Origin: Lentinus brumalis
Taxonomy: Eukaryota > Basidiomycota > Agaricomycetes > Polyporales > Polyporaceae
Reading direction: 5' to 3'
Length of the DNA: 64,000 bases
Assembly: GCA_001792895.1 (NCBI GenBank)
Contig: MARA01000007.1
Location: 310,001 to 374,000 of the forward strand
Under the pieces are notes generated by a model, which did no database searches, had not been told where the DNA came from, and was given only the letters and a program-made list of their open reading frames with translations. The position numbers and the translations under genes were made by a program. Shown here one piece after another: positions 10,883-21,698 of this stretch. The stretch's first letter is position 1. Each line of letters begins with the position of its first letter.

Positions 10883-12065
10883 TTAGTGGCGAGTGAGGTA
10901 CACCCCAGGCTCCGGCAGGCTGTAGAATTCCTTTGCGTAGTCTTCCAGCGACTGCGCAGGGATGTCGGGGTAGAGCTCGCGGGCGTCCAAGTAACCCAAG
11001 CGCTTCGCGTTCTCGAGCGTGTTCTCCTGCAGGAAGTGCATGCTGAGCATGTACTGGGTCCCGAAGAGCTTCATGATAGACAGGAAGTCGTTCGGGTCCT
11101 TCGCAAACGCGGCTCTACCCTCGGCAATCCGCTGCTGAACGTCTTCCTCAGATACCTATGGCCCGTGCCGTAATCTCAAGTGAGTGTCCATCGTCCTTCC
11201 GCCGTGCTTGAGGACCAGGCACTCACGTAGATGCGCTTCTGCCGGAGGGCGCCTCCATCGCCTGAGACGCGTGCCCCGATCTCGTGCGCATCCTTCTGCG
11301 TCGCCTCGTCCTCCCAGATGATTACGGACTTGTTGAGCGTGCGCGGGTCGACGATGATTCTCGCGACCCAAGTGCCGATGTGGTGCAGATTCGTGAGAAG
11401 GTTCATGCTCTCACCCGTCCCATAGATCGACCAGGACATCTCCTTCAATTGCGGCGCGGCGTTACTGCGCAGGGGGAATGGGAGGAAGAGCTGCATCCAC
11501 CACCCGACGTCGATGATCGTGTACCCGACGCCGAGCTCCTTGAGGTACTCGCGAATGTCAAGTTTCTGCCCAAAAGCGATGTCTGGTGAGTGCCGCGAGT
11601 AGACGACTTTGGATGAAAGGTTGACCAACGCACGACGTCAGTGAGCATGCGGACACCCCTCGCCCCGGGGGTGGCCCAGTCACACGGGATGACACGCTGG
11701 ACGCCGACTTCCTTCGCCGCACGGAAGATCTCCCGCTGCTGGCCGATGACGCGAGCATCGACGGCGCTGATGAGTACGTCGACGCCCTGCAGGTGCTGCT
11801 TGAGCTTCTCATAGTCGTCGGTCAAGTTCCCGACACGGATCTCGACCCCGGATGCCTTCAAGTTGTCGGTGGCCGGCTTCGTCACGGACGTCGGCCGTAC
11901 GAGCACTGCAACCCGCTAACGACACGAGCCTGCGTTCAGAGCTTGTGCAGCACTTTGTGGTTGGGCACGTACGAAGTTCCCTGACTTGAGGAGTCCATCG
12001 ACGATGCTTTGGCCGGTGTAGCCGGTTCCGCCGAGGATGAGTACGGTGGGTTTGTCGGTGGCCAT
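10883..12065 (-). CDS. NmrA-like NAD(P)-binding protein, copy A (isoflavone-reductase-like)
   Basis: Atypical SDR of the NmrA / isoflavone reductase group. The start at 12065 gives MATDKPTVLILGGTGYTG, the GxxGxxG cofactor motif. Spliced exons continue VAVLVRPTSVTKPATDNLKASG, VEIRVGNLTDDYEKLKQHL, then GVQRVIPCDWATPGARG. The next exons hold KLDIREYLKELGVGYTIIDVG and SIYGTGESMNLLTNLHHIGTW. The last exon covers MHFLQENTLENAKRLGYLD, PDIPAQSLEDYAKEFYSLPE and the stop at 10883. About 320 residues, the usual family length, and all exons are open. CAGTATATAAAG on the coding strand (12114-12125), about 50 bp upstream, is a good TATA box and matches that of copy B. It is divergent from HNH-like copy 2. 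The substrate is unknown; related proteins act as reductases or as redox-sensing regulators. Confidence 0.8.
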
Positions 12066-12650
12066 ATCGTCTGCAGAGTCTGGTTCTATGCAGCACTCAG
12101 AGGTCTGGGCGATCTTTATATACTGCACAGACCGGATGATCTCGAAGCGCATGGAAAGACGACATTACCGGCGGTATCGGGGTTGCTTCATGTCAGCGTG
12201 AACGTGTAAGCCGGGCTTCCGGGAATTATGGCAGGACCTTCCGTACCTGGCAACATACTCCGCCAGTTACTGGCCCAGCCTCACATGGGATTCGGAAGCT
12301 GTATAGGTAGGGAAAGACAGATCGTGCTTCAGTAGTACGGGCAGTGCTGGCCAACGACATGTGCCAGCGGCATGGAATATGCTGACACCACAGACAGGAA
12401 GACTCGGACCACCCGCCACGACTCCATGATGAAGAGAGCCCTGTCGCACAGGGGATGGTTAAACGTCTGAAGGTACGCTAGCCCCTAACTCCTGTTCGAA
12501 AGGAACGTCACTGCCTCTTGGCTCTGTACTCACCGTCCACACGGATCCTGGACCTGCAACCAACTCTCAGTCTCCTCTTGATACTGGAGCGCTGAGGTCT
12601 GACGAAACATCGACGCTACCCCCGCTCACTGTCTTTCACATCAATCCACG
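12066..12650. promoter_or_regulatory. Divergent promoter region, NmrA copy A / HNH-like copy 2
   Basis: 0.58 kb between two divergent starts. The TATA box of the NmrA gene is at 12114-12125 (minus strand sense CAGTATATAAAG). No clear TATA was seen before 12651. Confidence 0.5.
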
Positions 12651-14050
12651 ATGACATCTTCTACTGGGTCGTCGCCCTTTTGGTCGTTGTCTGATCCTGG
12701 CTACGAATCGCTCTCTGCCTATACAGAACTGCAAGAGACTGCTCTCAAGATGATCGGCGACACCACGCTGACAGACGAGGCCTCGTTGGAACGTGCCCAG
12801 CAACATCTCCAAGTCTTGGAAAGCCCTGAGTTCGCAAAATACAACATGCCTCAATGGATCGGGAAACCGTAGACATCTCACTCGAATTCCGACCATGCAA
12901 GGGGCATCACAGCGCGACGGTTCTTCAATGCGATGGTGCAAACCGCCGACGAAGTGGACCTGGGCATCGGAAGGCGGTTTCCTGCCGCGGAGATTTGCGC
13001 TTGTGCTCTACTCGCGCACTACCGTCGCGTTGTCTTGCGCAGGAACTCTTAACCTTGATCTTCGATATATGGTGGACGGCGCTGTGGTGGCCACGTGAGT
13101 ACCTGAGCTTTACCGAACGAGTCTATAAGACACTGACGCAAATTCCGGACATCGGTGGAGTCGCCGATCTTGGCGTGTTCTCTCTTACACCTGTGGGACG
13201 TATTGGCGAGGAAATAGTACGAATAGGAACGGACTTTGCCACTACTGCACTCATGGCATGACTTCTGACCATCACCGGCGTACAGGTATTGCTCCGAGAC
13301 AAGTATACGTGCTTGGCGACTGGTGTCGTCTACAGAAAGCCGAGATGTTATGAAGTGCTCGCCGCCGGGCTCGGGATATGGTACAAGGACACCGATCGCC
13401 TTGACATCGTCCCTATGTTCGCTCGTCCCATCACTGATCCGGCACGGGTACCAAACGCAAGTTGTCCTCTTAGATCCCTTGGCCATCCGCTTATCCCCGC
13501 ACAGTTTTCTCCAGAGAAGCATCACAGGGACTCACAAACCGCGAACACTTATCTTTCTCTGCATCTCTACCGCACATTCGGTCGGCTTCAACACGACATT
13601 GTACTCCCGACAATAGACGACCCGCAGAACTGCTTGCTGATGGAGCACAACGCGTATATGTCGTTCCGGTTGGGCAAGTAGTCACTTATCGCTACTCAGG
13701 TATGTGGGGCAGATATCCCCGATATCAGGTCTTACCTCATGTCGAACTTCGACCTACAGGAACCTAACAAGTATAAGATCCGCACTTACGCACCCCCGGA
13801 CAGGATGTTCGGCCCCGAGCACAATGCTGAGCGGTACATCACTTTCACCTCGGAGCCGCCGACTGTCGACCTTGGGACCCGGACGAGTGCGTACTGCAGG
13901 ACACTGCCCAACCCGGACTTGCTGCACGCACACGCGATATTCGCCAACATCCTTGACTTGAGTGGACTAGCGTCGATGATGTATCCCAATCACTGTTGGG
14001 AGTCGGACGTCACGTACCAGGTTGATAACGAAATGAGGAGGGCAAGGTAG
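12651..14050 (+). pseudogene. HNH-nuclease-like family protein, copy 2 (broken)
   Basis: Begins MTSSTGSSPFWSLSDPGYE and follows copy 3 closely: TTLTDEASLERAQQHLQVLE, then ITARRFFNAMVQTADEVDL and GRRFPAAEICACALL. The frame is stopped by TAG at 12870-12872, after which the same frame resumes matching the family. Near 13040 a second lesion moves the match (AQELLTLIFDIWWTALWW) to another frame. Downstream exons remain readable: VLLRDKYTCLATGVVYRKP from about 13289, then IDDPQNCLLMEHNAYMSFRLGK, then EPNKYKIRTYAPPDRMFG and LLHAHAIFANILDLSG with stop at 14050. At the HNH histidine positions it has Pro (IVPMFARP) and Tyr (AYMSF). The in-frame stop and the frameshift make this a pseudogene unless the assembly is wrong at both sites. 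Confidence 0.65.
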
Positions 14051-14222
14051 TAGCGGCACACAATGCGGGAAACATCTGAGACATATTCATGGCTCAGAAG
14101 TCAGCAGCTCGGCAATACTATGATCACCCTTTGCAATTGAGAGCTCCGCCGGGCCTCATATACATACGCAAATGCACTGATTCGAGGCAAGATTGACGCC
14201 TCCCCTTTGTATTCTCTCCATC

Positions 14223-14420
14223 ATGGACACCTTAACGGAAACCTCCGCTGAACTCTCACCCAGGTGGACGTTGTCTGGCGACGGCACTTTCTGCATATTC
14301 AGAGTCAGTGCAAGAGATATCTTCCAAGATAATTGGCGTCAACAACACGCTGACAGATGATGCCTTAAGTATTCCCTAGGCTTACGATCTCCAAGACATT
14401 CGGCTGCCGGACGACTACGT
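14223..14420 (+). pseudogene. HNH-like family, 5' relic (fourth locus)
   Basis: About 170 bp after copy 2, a decayed start of the same gene can be read across two frames: MDTLTETSAELSPRWTLSGDG, then VQEISSKIIGVNNTLTDDALS. The second segment aligns with LQETALKMIGDTTLTDEASLE of copy 2. Nothing of the central or C-terminal region follows, so this is a truncated tandem duplicate. Confidence 0.5.
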
Positions 14421-14850
14421 GGACACCCGGAGGCTCGACATATGACAGTACTATCACGAATTGTAAAGTGCGTTGTTCTGAAGATTAGGCGCTTTCATGT
14501 ATAATCTGTCCTGGTGTGACCGTGAACTGACATGTGCTAAGCGAATCACTCGCGCTACGATGCACGCCGCAAGAAGCACGAGAGAGTCTGTTCTATCTGT
14601 TGCACTATAGGAGACGGCGTTGATTCGTACTGCTCACCGACGAGAAGTATCCTACAGAAACATTGGGTGTTGTCACTACTAAGTAGTGCAATAAGAGACA
14701 GTACATAGGTCCGGGACCACCAGCTCCCGCTCTCCGGAGAGCCGATCTTGTCGTGCCAGGAAGATAACCGACATGGATTGGTAAGGTGACGTGCTGCCTC
14801 GTGCTGCTTACAAGTTGACGAGCGGCTTGCGGGAGATGGTCATCTGGTGT

Positions 14851-14972
14851 TCTTGTACTCGCATAGGGATGAGGTGGCCCTCCGGCATCCACAGGCGGAC
14901 GCTCCAGATCCACGCACCAGGATGCCGTTCGATGGTCTTGTACTCGCGTAGGGATGAGGTGGTTCTCCGGCA
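14851..14972. repeat. Two direct repeats of about 38 bp
   Basis: Unit 1 at 14851-14888 and unit 2 at 14936-14972 both begin TCTTGTACTCGC and end CTCCGGCAT, differing at about three positions, with an 85-bp period. They lie about 200-300 bp upstream of the DJ-1/PfpI start, so they could be upstream regulatory elements or a remnant of local duplication. Confidence 0.7.
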
Positions 14973-15072
14973 TACGATCTCGCGTCGATACACCGCGCCC
15001 TGGTACGCCGATGTGGGAAGGATGCAAGGAGGATGCGGCCAACGAGCGGATGAGTCAGTACCTTCGTAGAAC

Positions 15073-15080
15073 TATAAAAG
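15073..15080 (+). promoter_or_regulatory. TATA box of DJ-1/PfpI gene
   Basis: TATAAAAG about 75 bp upstream of the start codon at 15153. Confidence 0.6.
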
Positions 15081-15152
15081 GTGGTGCAGTCTAGCTCACC
15101 GTTCATCATCCAAACCAACCCGAAGACACCTGTCTAGCAGAACATACTCAGA

Positions 15153-15889
15153 ATGACAGGAAACACCAAAGGTGCGTCGGATACACGAACACATGCGCGC
15201 AGAACCCTGACTGGATTGTGTCTCTAGCACCGTCCAAGTTCGGAGTCCTCATCTTCCCTGGCTTCGAGCCACTCGACGTCTTCGGCCCCGTCGAGGCGTT
15301 GCAGATGCTGTCACGCGAAGTCAAACTCGACATCACCTGGATCGGACCTACCTTGGCTCCGGTCAGCACCGCGCCCAAAGACATCGAGATGAACACCACA
15401 GGGTCCCTGATCGACACTCGTGTCGTTCCCACCCACACCTACGACAATCCGCCCAAGGACCTCGAGGTGCTGCTCGTTCCGGGCGGCATGGGGGCCCTTG
15501 CGGAAGTGCCGACGAGCGCCGCCCCCGTCTCGTTCATCGAGAAGACGTACCCCAAGCTGAAGTACCTCATCACGATCTGCAATGGGGTAGAGCTTGCCGC
15601 GCGGGCGGGAGTCCTGGATGGAAAGAGGGCGACGGGGAACAAGGACACGTGGCAGACGACCATTGCGGTGAGGCCGCAGGTGCACTGGGTCAGAGTGGCC
15701 CGGTACGTCGTTGACGGGAACTGCTGGACGTCCGGCGGGGTCAGTGCGGGCATAGACGCAACCCTTGCGTGGATCGCGCATTTGTATGGGGAGGAAGTGG
15801 CTCGAAAGGGGGCGAACTTGATGGAGTACGAGTGGAGGGACGACAGGAACTGGGATCCGTTCGCGTACATCTTCGGCGCAGAAGTGTGA
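15153..15889 (+). CDS. DJ-1/PfpI superfamily protein (isonitrile-hydratase-like)
   Basis: A glutamine-amidotransferase-like fold protein. The start at 15153 opens a short exon, MTGNTK; a GTGCGT donor and CTCTAG acceptor (about 15172-15228) join it to APSKFGVLIFPGFEPLDVFGP. The conserved acidic residue is the Glu of GFEPLD. The nucleophile elbow reads ITICNG, with Cys at the family position, followed by VELAARAGVLDGKRATGNK and later VDGNCWTSGGVSAGIDATLAW. These blocks match fungal DJ-1/PfpI proteins of the isonitrile hydratase / ThiJ group. About 226 residues, the expected size. TATAAAAG lies about 75 bp upstream. The enzymatic role is not determined. Confidence 0.85.
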
Positions 15890-16713
15890 TGTACAACTCA
15901 CCGGGATGTAGAGCAGGGGAAAGTAGCATAGGGATACAGATGTGTACCTATCTCCTAGAGTGCGAATCTCACAGACATGATGGGTGGTTAAATTGATTCG
16001 ATCCCGAGTTGGGCGAGCAAAAGCATGCCACATGGCAACATTCCAATCCCTCGGCAGTTGCCGAACCCGATCCGAGGCACACCCTGAGCCCGTACTTACA
16101 CTAGCGGGACTCTACATAAGTACTAGCTGAGTAAGTAGAGAGTTATGCGACCGTACTGCTGACCCATGTCTGCACATATGGACAGCAAGTTACAGCCGTT
16201 TACCAAACGATATGCCCTTCTCGCGCCTGTGTATAGATGGTCGGTTCAGGGCGGACCACCAAAAACAACGCTTCCGAGGCTCAGCGCCATGATGGCAGTC
16301 TTCGCCTAGGCTCGCTAGAGCGCGCACCTCGTACTGTTCGTGGTCCGCTACGAGCCGACTATCTATACACAGGATCGAAAGGGGCCTATCGATTGGTAAA
16401 CGCCTGTACTTGCTTGGACCCACCGCATCCGAGGTCGCGTTTGCAGGAGGCGAAGGCTCGCGACGTGTAGACGTGGCCCTGATGTAGGCCTATACTATGT
16501 ACGTGTAGGTTCGGATCAACCCGCCTTCTCCGACCGAAATTGTGTCGCATATTCATACATTCACGGTACATTGGAGAGTACGGGAATGAGACTACGAATG
16601 ACATGATGTATGTAATACACAACGCACCAAACGTTCGACGCATTCCCAGGTCGCACTACTCGGCTAACCTGGTGGATGGCCGGAGATGTGCAAGGTTGCA
16701 GCTGCGGCCCGCT
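15890..16713. other. Spacer between convergent DJ-1 and RSE1 genes
   Basis: 0.82 kb with no recognised coding or repeat content. Confidence 0.45.
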
Positions 16714-19700
16714 CTAGAACCCGCTGGCCGTGACCCGCAACTGCTCCAGCTTCTTGAGGACCTCTCCGACCGTCCTATCCAGCTCGCTCGCGATAGCACT
16801 CTGCTTGCTCGGCGGGAGCCGCGCAAACATCTCACAGAGGTCGCCGTCGACAACAGCCTTGACGGGCACGTAGTAGCCCCGCCACGCCAGGTGGTCCCGG
16901 CCGACGAGGCTGAGCTGCTGAGAGCGCATGTGCTGCTCAAGCGTTGACAGGAAGTCGACGTCGTCCTTGCCCACGAATGGCGCGAGAACGCCGATCGTGC
17001 CGTGCAGCCCCGTATATACGAGCACCTCGCGCCCGCCGACGACCAACGGGACCTTGTGGATCCCCGTGACGATGTCGCCGACGTGGAAGTGCGCGAGCAT
17101 GCTCGTCTTCTGCGGGCCGCCACCGAGAACGCTGTCCTCGTTGACCTGATCAGAAACTTTGGTGTCGAGGCGGTTGACGAAGATGTTTCCGAAGCGATCA
17201 CCTGCGACGACAGTGTTGTAGTCGAGCATTGTCGCAGAGGTGATCCACCGCGGCTGGGTGTCGTCTGCGAATATGAGCAGTTGGTTCTCGAGCGGCTTGT
17301 AGGCCACGTAGTAGATGGACTCCTGCATGTCTCCGACAAGAATCCGAGATCCCTGTGTGTTCAGAGTGACGACAGCAGAGAAGAAGTTCTGCGAGGGAAA
17401 CCCTGGGTAAGCGCATGTCGAACAATTTGCACTCTACATGTCTGCACACACCTTGTTCTCGACCTTGCGCAATAGCTTCTTCTTGCCCATATCGTACAGT
17501 CGAAGAGACCTGCCGATCCCGGCTGCCAGACGCCCTTGGAAGGCGAGGAGCGCGAGAGGGATGTCATCAACTTCTGTCTTATCTCGAGGTCAGACGCGCA
17601 CCCCTCATCGACGGCGGGCGTACCTTGTGGAGCAATTCAAGGCGACGCCCTTCCTCTGTGAATTTGTAAGTCCTCAAGAATCCTGAAGTGCAGGATCGCG
17701 GCGTCAGGAAGGCATCCTGCGCAGTGCCTACGACCAAATGAACTTCATTGTTGCAGGCAGCGAACGGCACCATTGCCAGCGAGAACGCCGCCTCATTATT
17801 GTCGAGGGGTAAGACATGGACGGTCTCTCCCTGTGGTGGTGCGGTAGATCAGCGAGAGTGCAGGGACTGTCCGACTGAACGAGTTATGCGTACCTTCACT
17901 GGGTCGATGATGCGGATGCACGACGCCCACACTCCTGCAGGTGCCTTCGGGCGTCCAAACTGGCGTGCTGGTAGGCTCAGGATCTCCTCGTCGAAGGTCT
18001 TGTGCTCCGCCCGCTAGTGCACAACGGGTGTCAGCCTAGGTAACGATAGCCATAAAGCACGTGAATGGTAAGTACGTACCAGCCTCTCCAGCTGCTGCTG
18101 AGAGGACTCTTCACTGTATGCACGATGGTCGCCTTCGATCAGGTAGAAGAGGCCGTTCTGTGGGTGCATGAGGAACTTGCGTGGGGTGTAGTCCAGAGGG
18201 ATAGAGTCCTGTTTCATGGTGGCACCAAGGTTCGTCACCTGGAAGATGCTTCATGCGCAGAGAAGATCAATTGGAAAGCAAGGAGACCGACGGATGGACT
18301 TACGAGAGGATACTTCCGGAGACGCCGATCAGACCATCAGCATGGGCCGCTGCCGAGAAGCTGGAGACGCAGTCGAGGTTGCTATGAATCAGCGGAGTGA
18401 AGTGCAGAATGTCCTGATGAGTATAGTTGAGCCACGATCGCGACGACAGCGCGAGGATTGCCGGGTTTCCTTGCACATTCACGCGTGTGAGCTTCACGAG
18501 CCGCGTTCCCAGAAATCTGCAGGGAAGGAAGTTAGAATCAGGGACGCTTGTTACGCCAGCTTGGGCGAACCTTGTACGAGTATCCGTCAGCTGGCCATTC
18601 AGAGGATCCAGCACGGTTCGCAGCAGAACGCCGTTCTGCAGGCCAATGTTGACGAACGTCGTGGGTTGACTGCGATTGAGGCTCGTGTCCAGGATCTCTG
18701 CAATGCAAATAGACGCAGGAGGAGCCGTCAGAGCCTGCAAGCTGACCGTTTGTAAAGTGTTCTCGGGGTCCAGCGAGATGACGCGGACGGTCTGGTCCTC
18801 GCAGCCGACCGCCTTGAGTGATGAAAATCGATGTCAGTACCGTGATGGGTGGGTCAGAGAATGACCTCACTCACCAGAAATGGTGTCCGCTGTCGCCCCT
18901 CTGGCACCTCGCCGATGCTCAGAGCCAATATCGCACTGCCCAGTGCCCCGCGGTCCTGATATTCGTTGAGCTGGCCCTCAAGATCCAATTCGAAGTAGAC
19001 GAGCTCCCCGCTGCTGAGTGCCACGACCACCTGCCGCCTGTTTGTTGTCGCATTTACGATTGTCTTGCCAGCTGGGGTCCGCCACTCATTGACGCGCTTG
19101 TCTGCCAGTATGTGGCGGATACCGTGCTGGTGCACCTGCAGCAGGGCGTCCGCGCCGATTTGCTGTACCGGCAACGGTCGGCGCTTCGATCAGCAAGCCA
19201 GTGTCTTCGGCTTCTACGATGGTCTCTCCGACGGAGAGAACCAGTGTACGGTTAGCAAATGACAGGATGATGTAAGCATCGTGTTTATCTGTTGTTGCGC
19301 TAGCGTCAGCAGACTTAGACCGAGTGCGAATGGAGCGCAATATGCTCACCATCTTCCTTGAGCTTCGCCGTCCACAGCGCTTTCGGCACAGCGCCGAGGT
19401 CCTCGCGAACCGCTTCCTCGACCTCCAGGCCGTGGCGCAGGGTCCTAAATGTGCTTCGAGCGCCCCGCCCGCAGGCTGCGAAAATCCGCGGGGTTCCCGC
19501 ATCCGGTAGGACGCTGAGGACCTTGGAGTCGATGATGGGGTCCAGCGACTCCATCTCGTCGACGAGTGCAAGGTTCTCGAGGAGATGTGGGCGGAACGCC
19601 ATCCGAGGAAGTGGGGCGCTGGGGTCCGCCATCCCGTACGACGGGTAATCGGTCGAGGAGAAGTCCTCGCCTTCGTCGCCCAGCTTGACGAATTGATAGA

Positions 19701-21275
19701 AGTGGCTGCCGAGGCGTCAGAGCGATACGACTGTGAGCAAGGAGTAGACGTACTGGTTTCCGAATTCCGCCGCAACAAAGAGGAATCCTGACTTGAGGAT
19801 GCAAAGGCTCGTCGCCACAGGGACGGTGTCGAAGTACTTGATTTTCAGAGATATGACGTCTCCCTCTTCGTGTTCGATGGCGACCTTGTACAGGTCGCCT
19901 TCTTCACTCTGCAACAGGAAGAAGAAGGCACCCTGCGACATCAATCAATATGAGAAACGTTATATGTTCGAGTGCCTACCACGTACCTTCATCTTATGCA
20001 TGACCGCTGCTGTAATGATAAGGCCGCGGTCTTTGTCTTGGAAGGGATAGCCACGGCGAGGAATGGGCACCCGATGCTGTGTGGCGTCCATGTGGTGATA
20101 GATGATGTGATCTTCGCAGCAGACCAACACGCCGGACGGTCCTTCGTAGGAGTCCGAGGATGCCGACTGTCCTCCAGGAACTTGTACGAGCAGGTTAGCC
20201 CGAGTGTCAGTGGGCCCGCTCCACTTGCGCACGACGTGGTTGAGACCGAGGTCCAGTTCGTAGTACGCAAGCATCTGAGGCGCATCGAAGATCAATACAT
20301 CCTGGCCTTCGAAGTATACCGGGACGCACCTTCTCTGCATTGTTGAACGCTACGCCTGTCGGATCCTGGTCTGCCTCGGTGTGATCGACCTCAAGTGCGG
20401 CAAATGTAGGATTCTCGAAGCCAACGTCAAGACCGACAATGTGATGGATGATAGCGTTAGATTTATGGGCCTCGAGCGGCGAGGATATAGTGAGGTTAGC
20501 GGCCGCGTCACGGTTAAGGATGTACACGAGCTTGGCCTTCTCGATAGCGGCAATCATGACGGCGCGGCCTTTAGGGTCGGTCGCGAGATACTGGCCTGGC
20601 ACTGTCGTCCTTGCGCCTGACTTTCCGTACGTCTCCTGGTGAACCTTGACAAAAGTGTTCGTATCGGGGTCATACTCGATGATCACAATACGTCCTGAGT
20701 CTGAGCCGATGATGGCGTAGTCTAGCGGAAAAATTGTCATTGGTATAGAACGGATTCAGTAGATACAGCTATCAATGATACCGGAGTGGAAGGCCGGGTC
20801 ACACACGTCGGCGGGCGGTGCGCTCAACTCGCAGGCGCAACGACCGTCGACGTGTCTTATCCTTGAGCTCCAGCCTCTCTCTGACACGATGCGCCGTCAC
20901 TGAAGATGCTCAAAGTACCCTCATAATGGTGCTGTAGTGCCCGTAACGTCTCGAGGTTGCACATATCATAGGGAATCGCCTACTAGATCTAGGGTTTGCG
21001 TGTCGGCCTTTCATTCCGGTGATAGCTGCAGTGACTGAAGGATGCGTACCTTTTATCCCTCCCGTGAGGCGAAACAAAACTAGGGAGCAAATTGAGCCAA
21101 AGACATGGCTTGCAACTGCAGCGGTTACCTTGCCCGTGTCGGGGTCGGGTCGGAGGAGTTCCAGGCGAGTGCCGCGTGAAACGATGATTTCCTGTCGTCG
21201 ACTTCCAGAGAAGTTGCCGACGATGGCTTGCGATATTGCGGTCGGGGCTTGCAGCGTGAGGTTGTACAAATGCAT
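16714..21275 (-). CDS. RSE1: Pre-mRNA-splicing factor RSE1 (SF3b subunit 3, SF3b130)
   Basis: Subunit of the U2 snRNP SF3b complex, which helps fix the branch site in the nucleus. The start at 21275 gives [20 protein letters not shown] and [21 protein letters not shown], the typical SF3B3 N-terminus. A first intron of about 330 nt (about 20720-21050) joins LTGGIK to [20 protein letters not shown]. The following exons carry [41 protein letters not shown] and [20 protein letters not shown]. Later exons include [22 protein letters not shown] and a C-terminal CPSF-A region ([40 protein letters not shown]) ending [12 protein letters not shown] at 16714. The gene has many short introns and encodes about 1200 residues, the expected length. 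It is divergent from the H2C2 gene over a 423-bp shared promoter region. Confidence 0.92.
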
Positions 21276-21698
21276 CGCAATGTTGACGAGGATCCGGATG
21301 GGAAAATGGGAGGAGGAGGCAGGTTGTTCGAGGAAGAGGGAGAAGGTACTTATTACCAAACTGATAAGCACCGCTTCATTACCACGATTATGATCCCATT
21401 TACTTACCTACAAGCATTGTACTTACCCATTGCTTACTTACTAACCTCCTTGTTTTTACTGTTATTTACCCATTCTTACCTCTGACTTGACTCAAAGTCT
21501 CAAACCAAGCTCGTCGACTGTTCGTCTCCAACCACCATCATCATTACTCAAACACATCGCTATCCACAATCTACGCTCATCCCTCTCTACTTGTGACTCA
21601 TATCATCTTGCCGGGGATACTCTGCTACACGTTGACTCCCCACACACCGAGCTACCCTGGTCCCCGCCAAGAACCCCACATCAACGCTCACATCCGCG
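21276..21698. promoter_or_regulatory. Bidirectional promoter between RSE1 and the H2C2 gene
   Basis: 423 bp separate divergent starts. The stretch holds clustered ACTTACC/TTACTTAC motifs (about 21405-21480) and CT-rich runs, with no clear TATA box, fitting TATA-less housekeeping promoters. Confidence 0.45.

Larger units (their letters stand above)
14421..15152. other. Spacer upstream of DJ-1/PfpI gene
   Basis: This holds a 38-bp direct repeat (listed separately) and the TATA box of the next gene at about 15073-15080 (TATAAAAG). No gene was recognised. Confidence 0.45.

Noticed and set aside
15311..16033. 240-codon frame antisense to the DJ-1/PfpI gene
   Set aside because: Shadow of the coding strand; the plus strand carries the recognisable family motifs.
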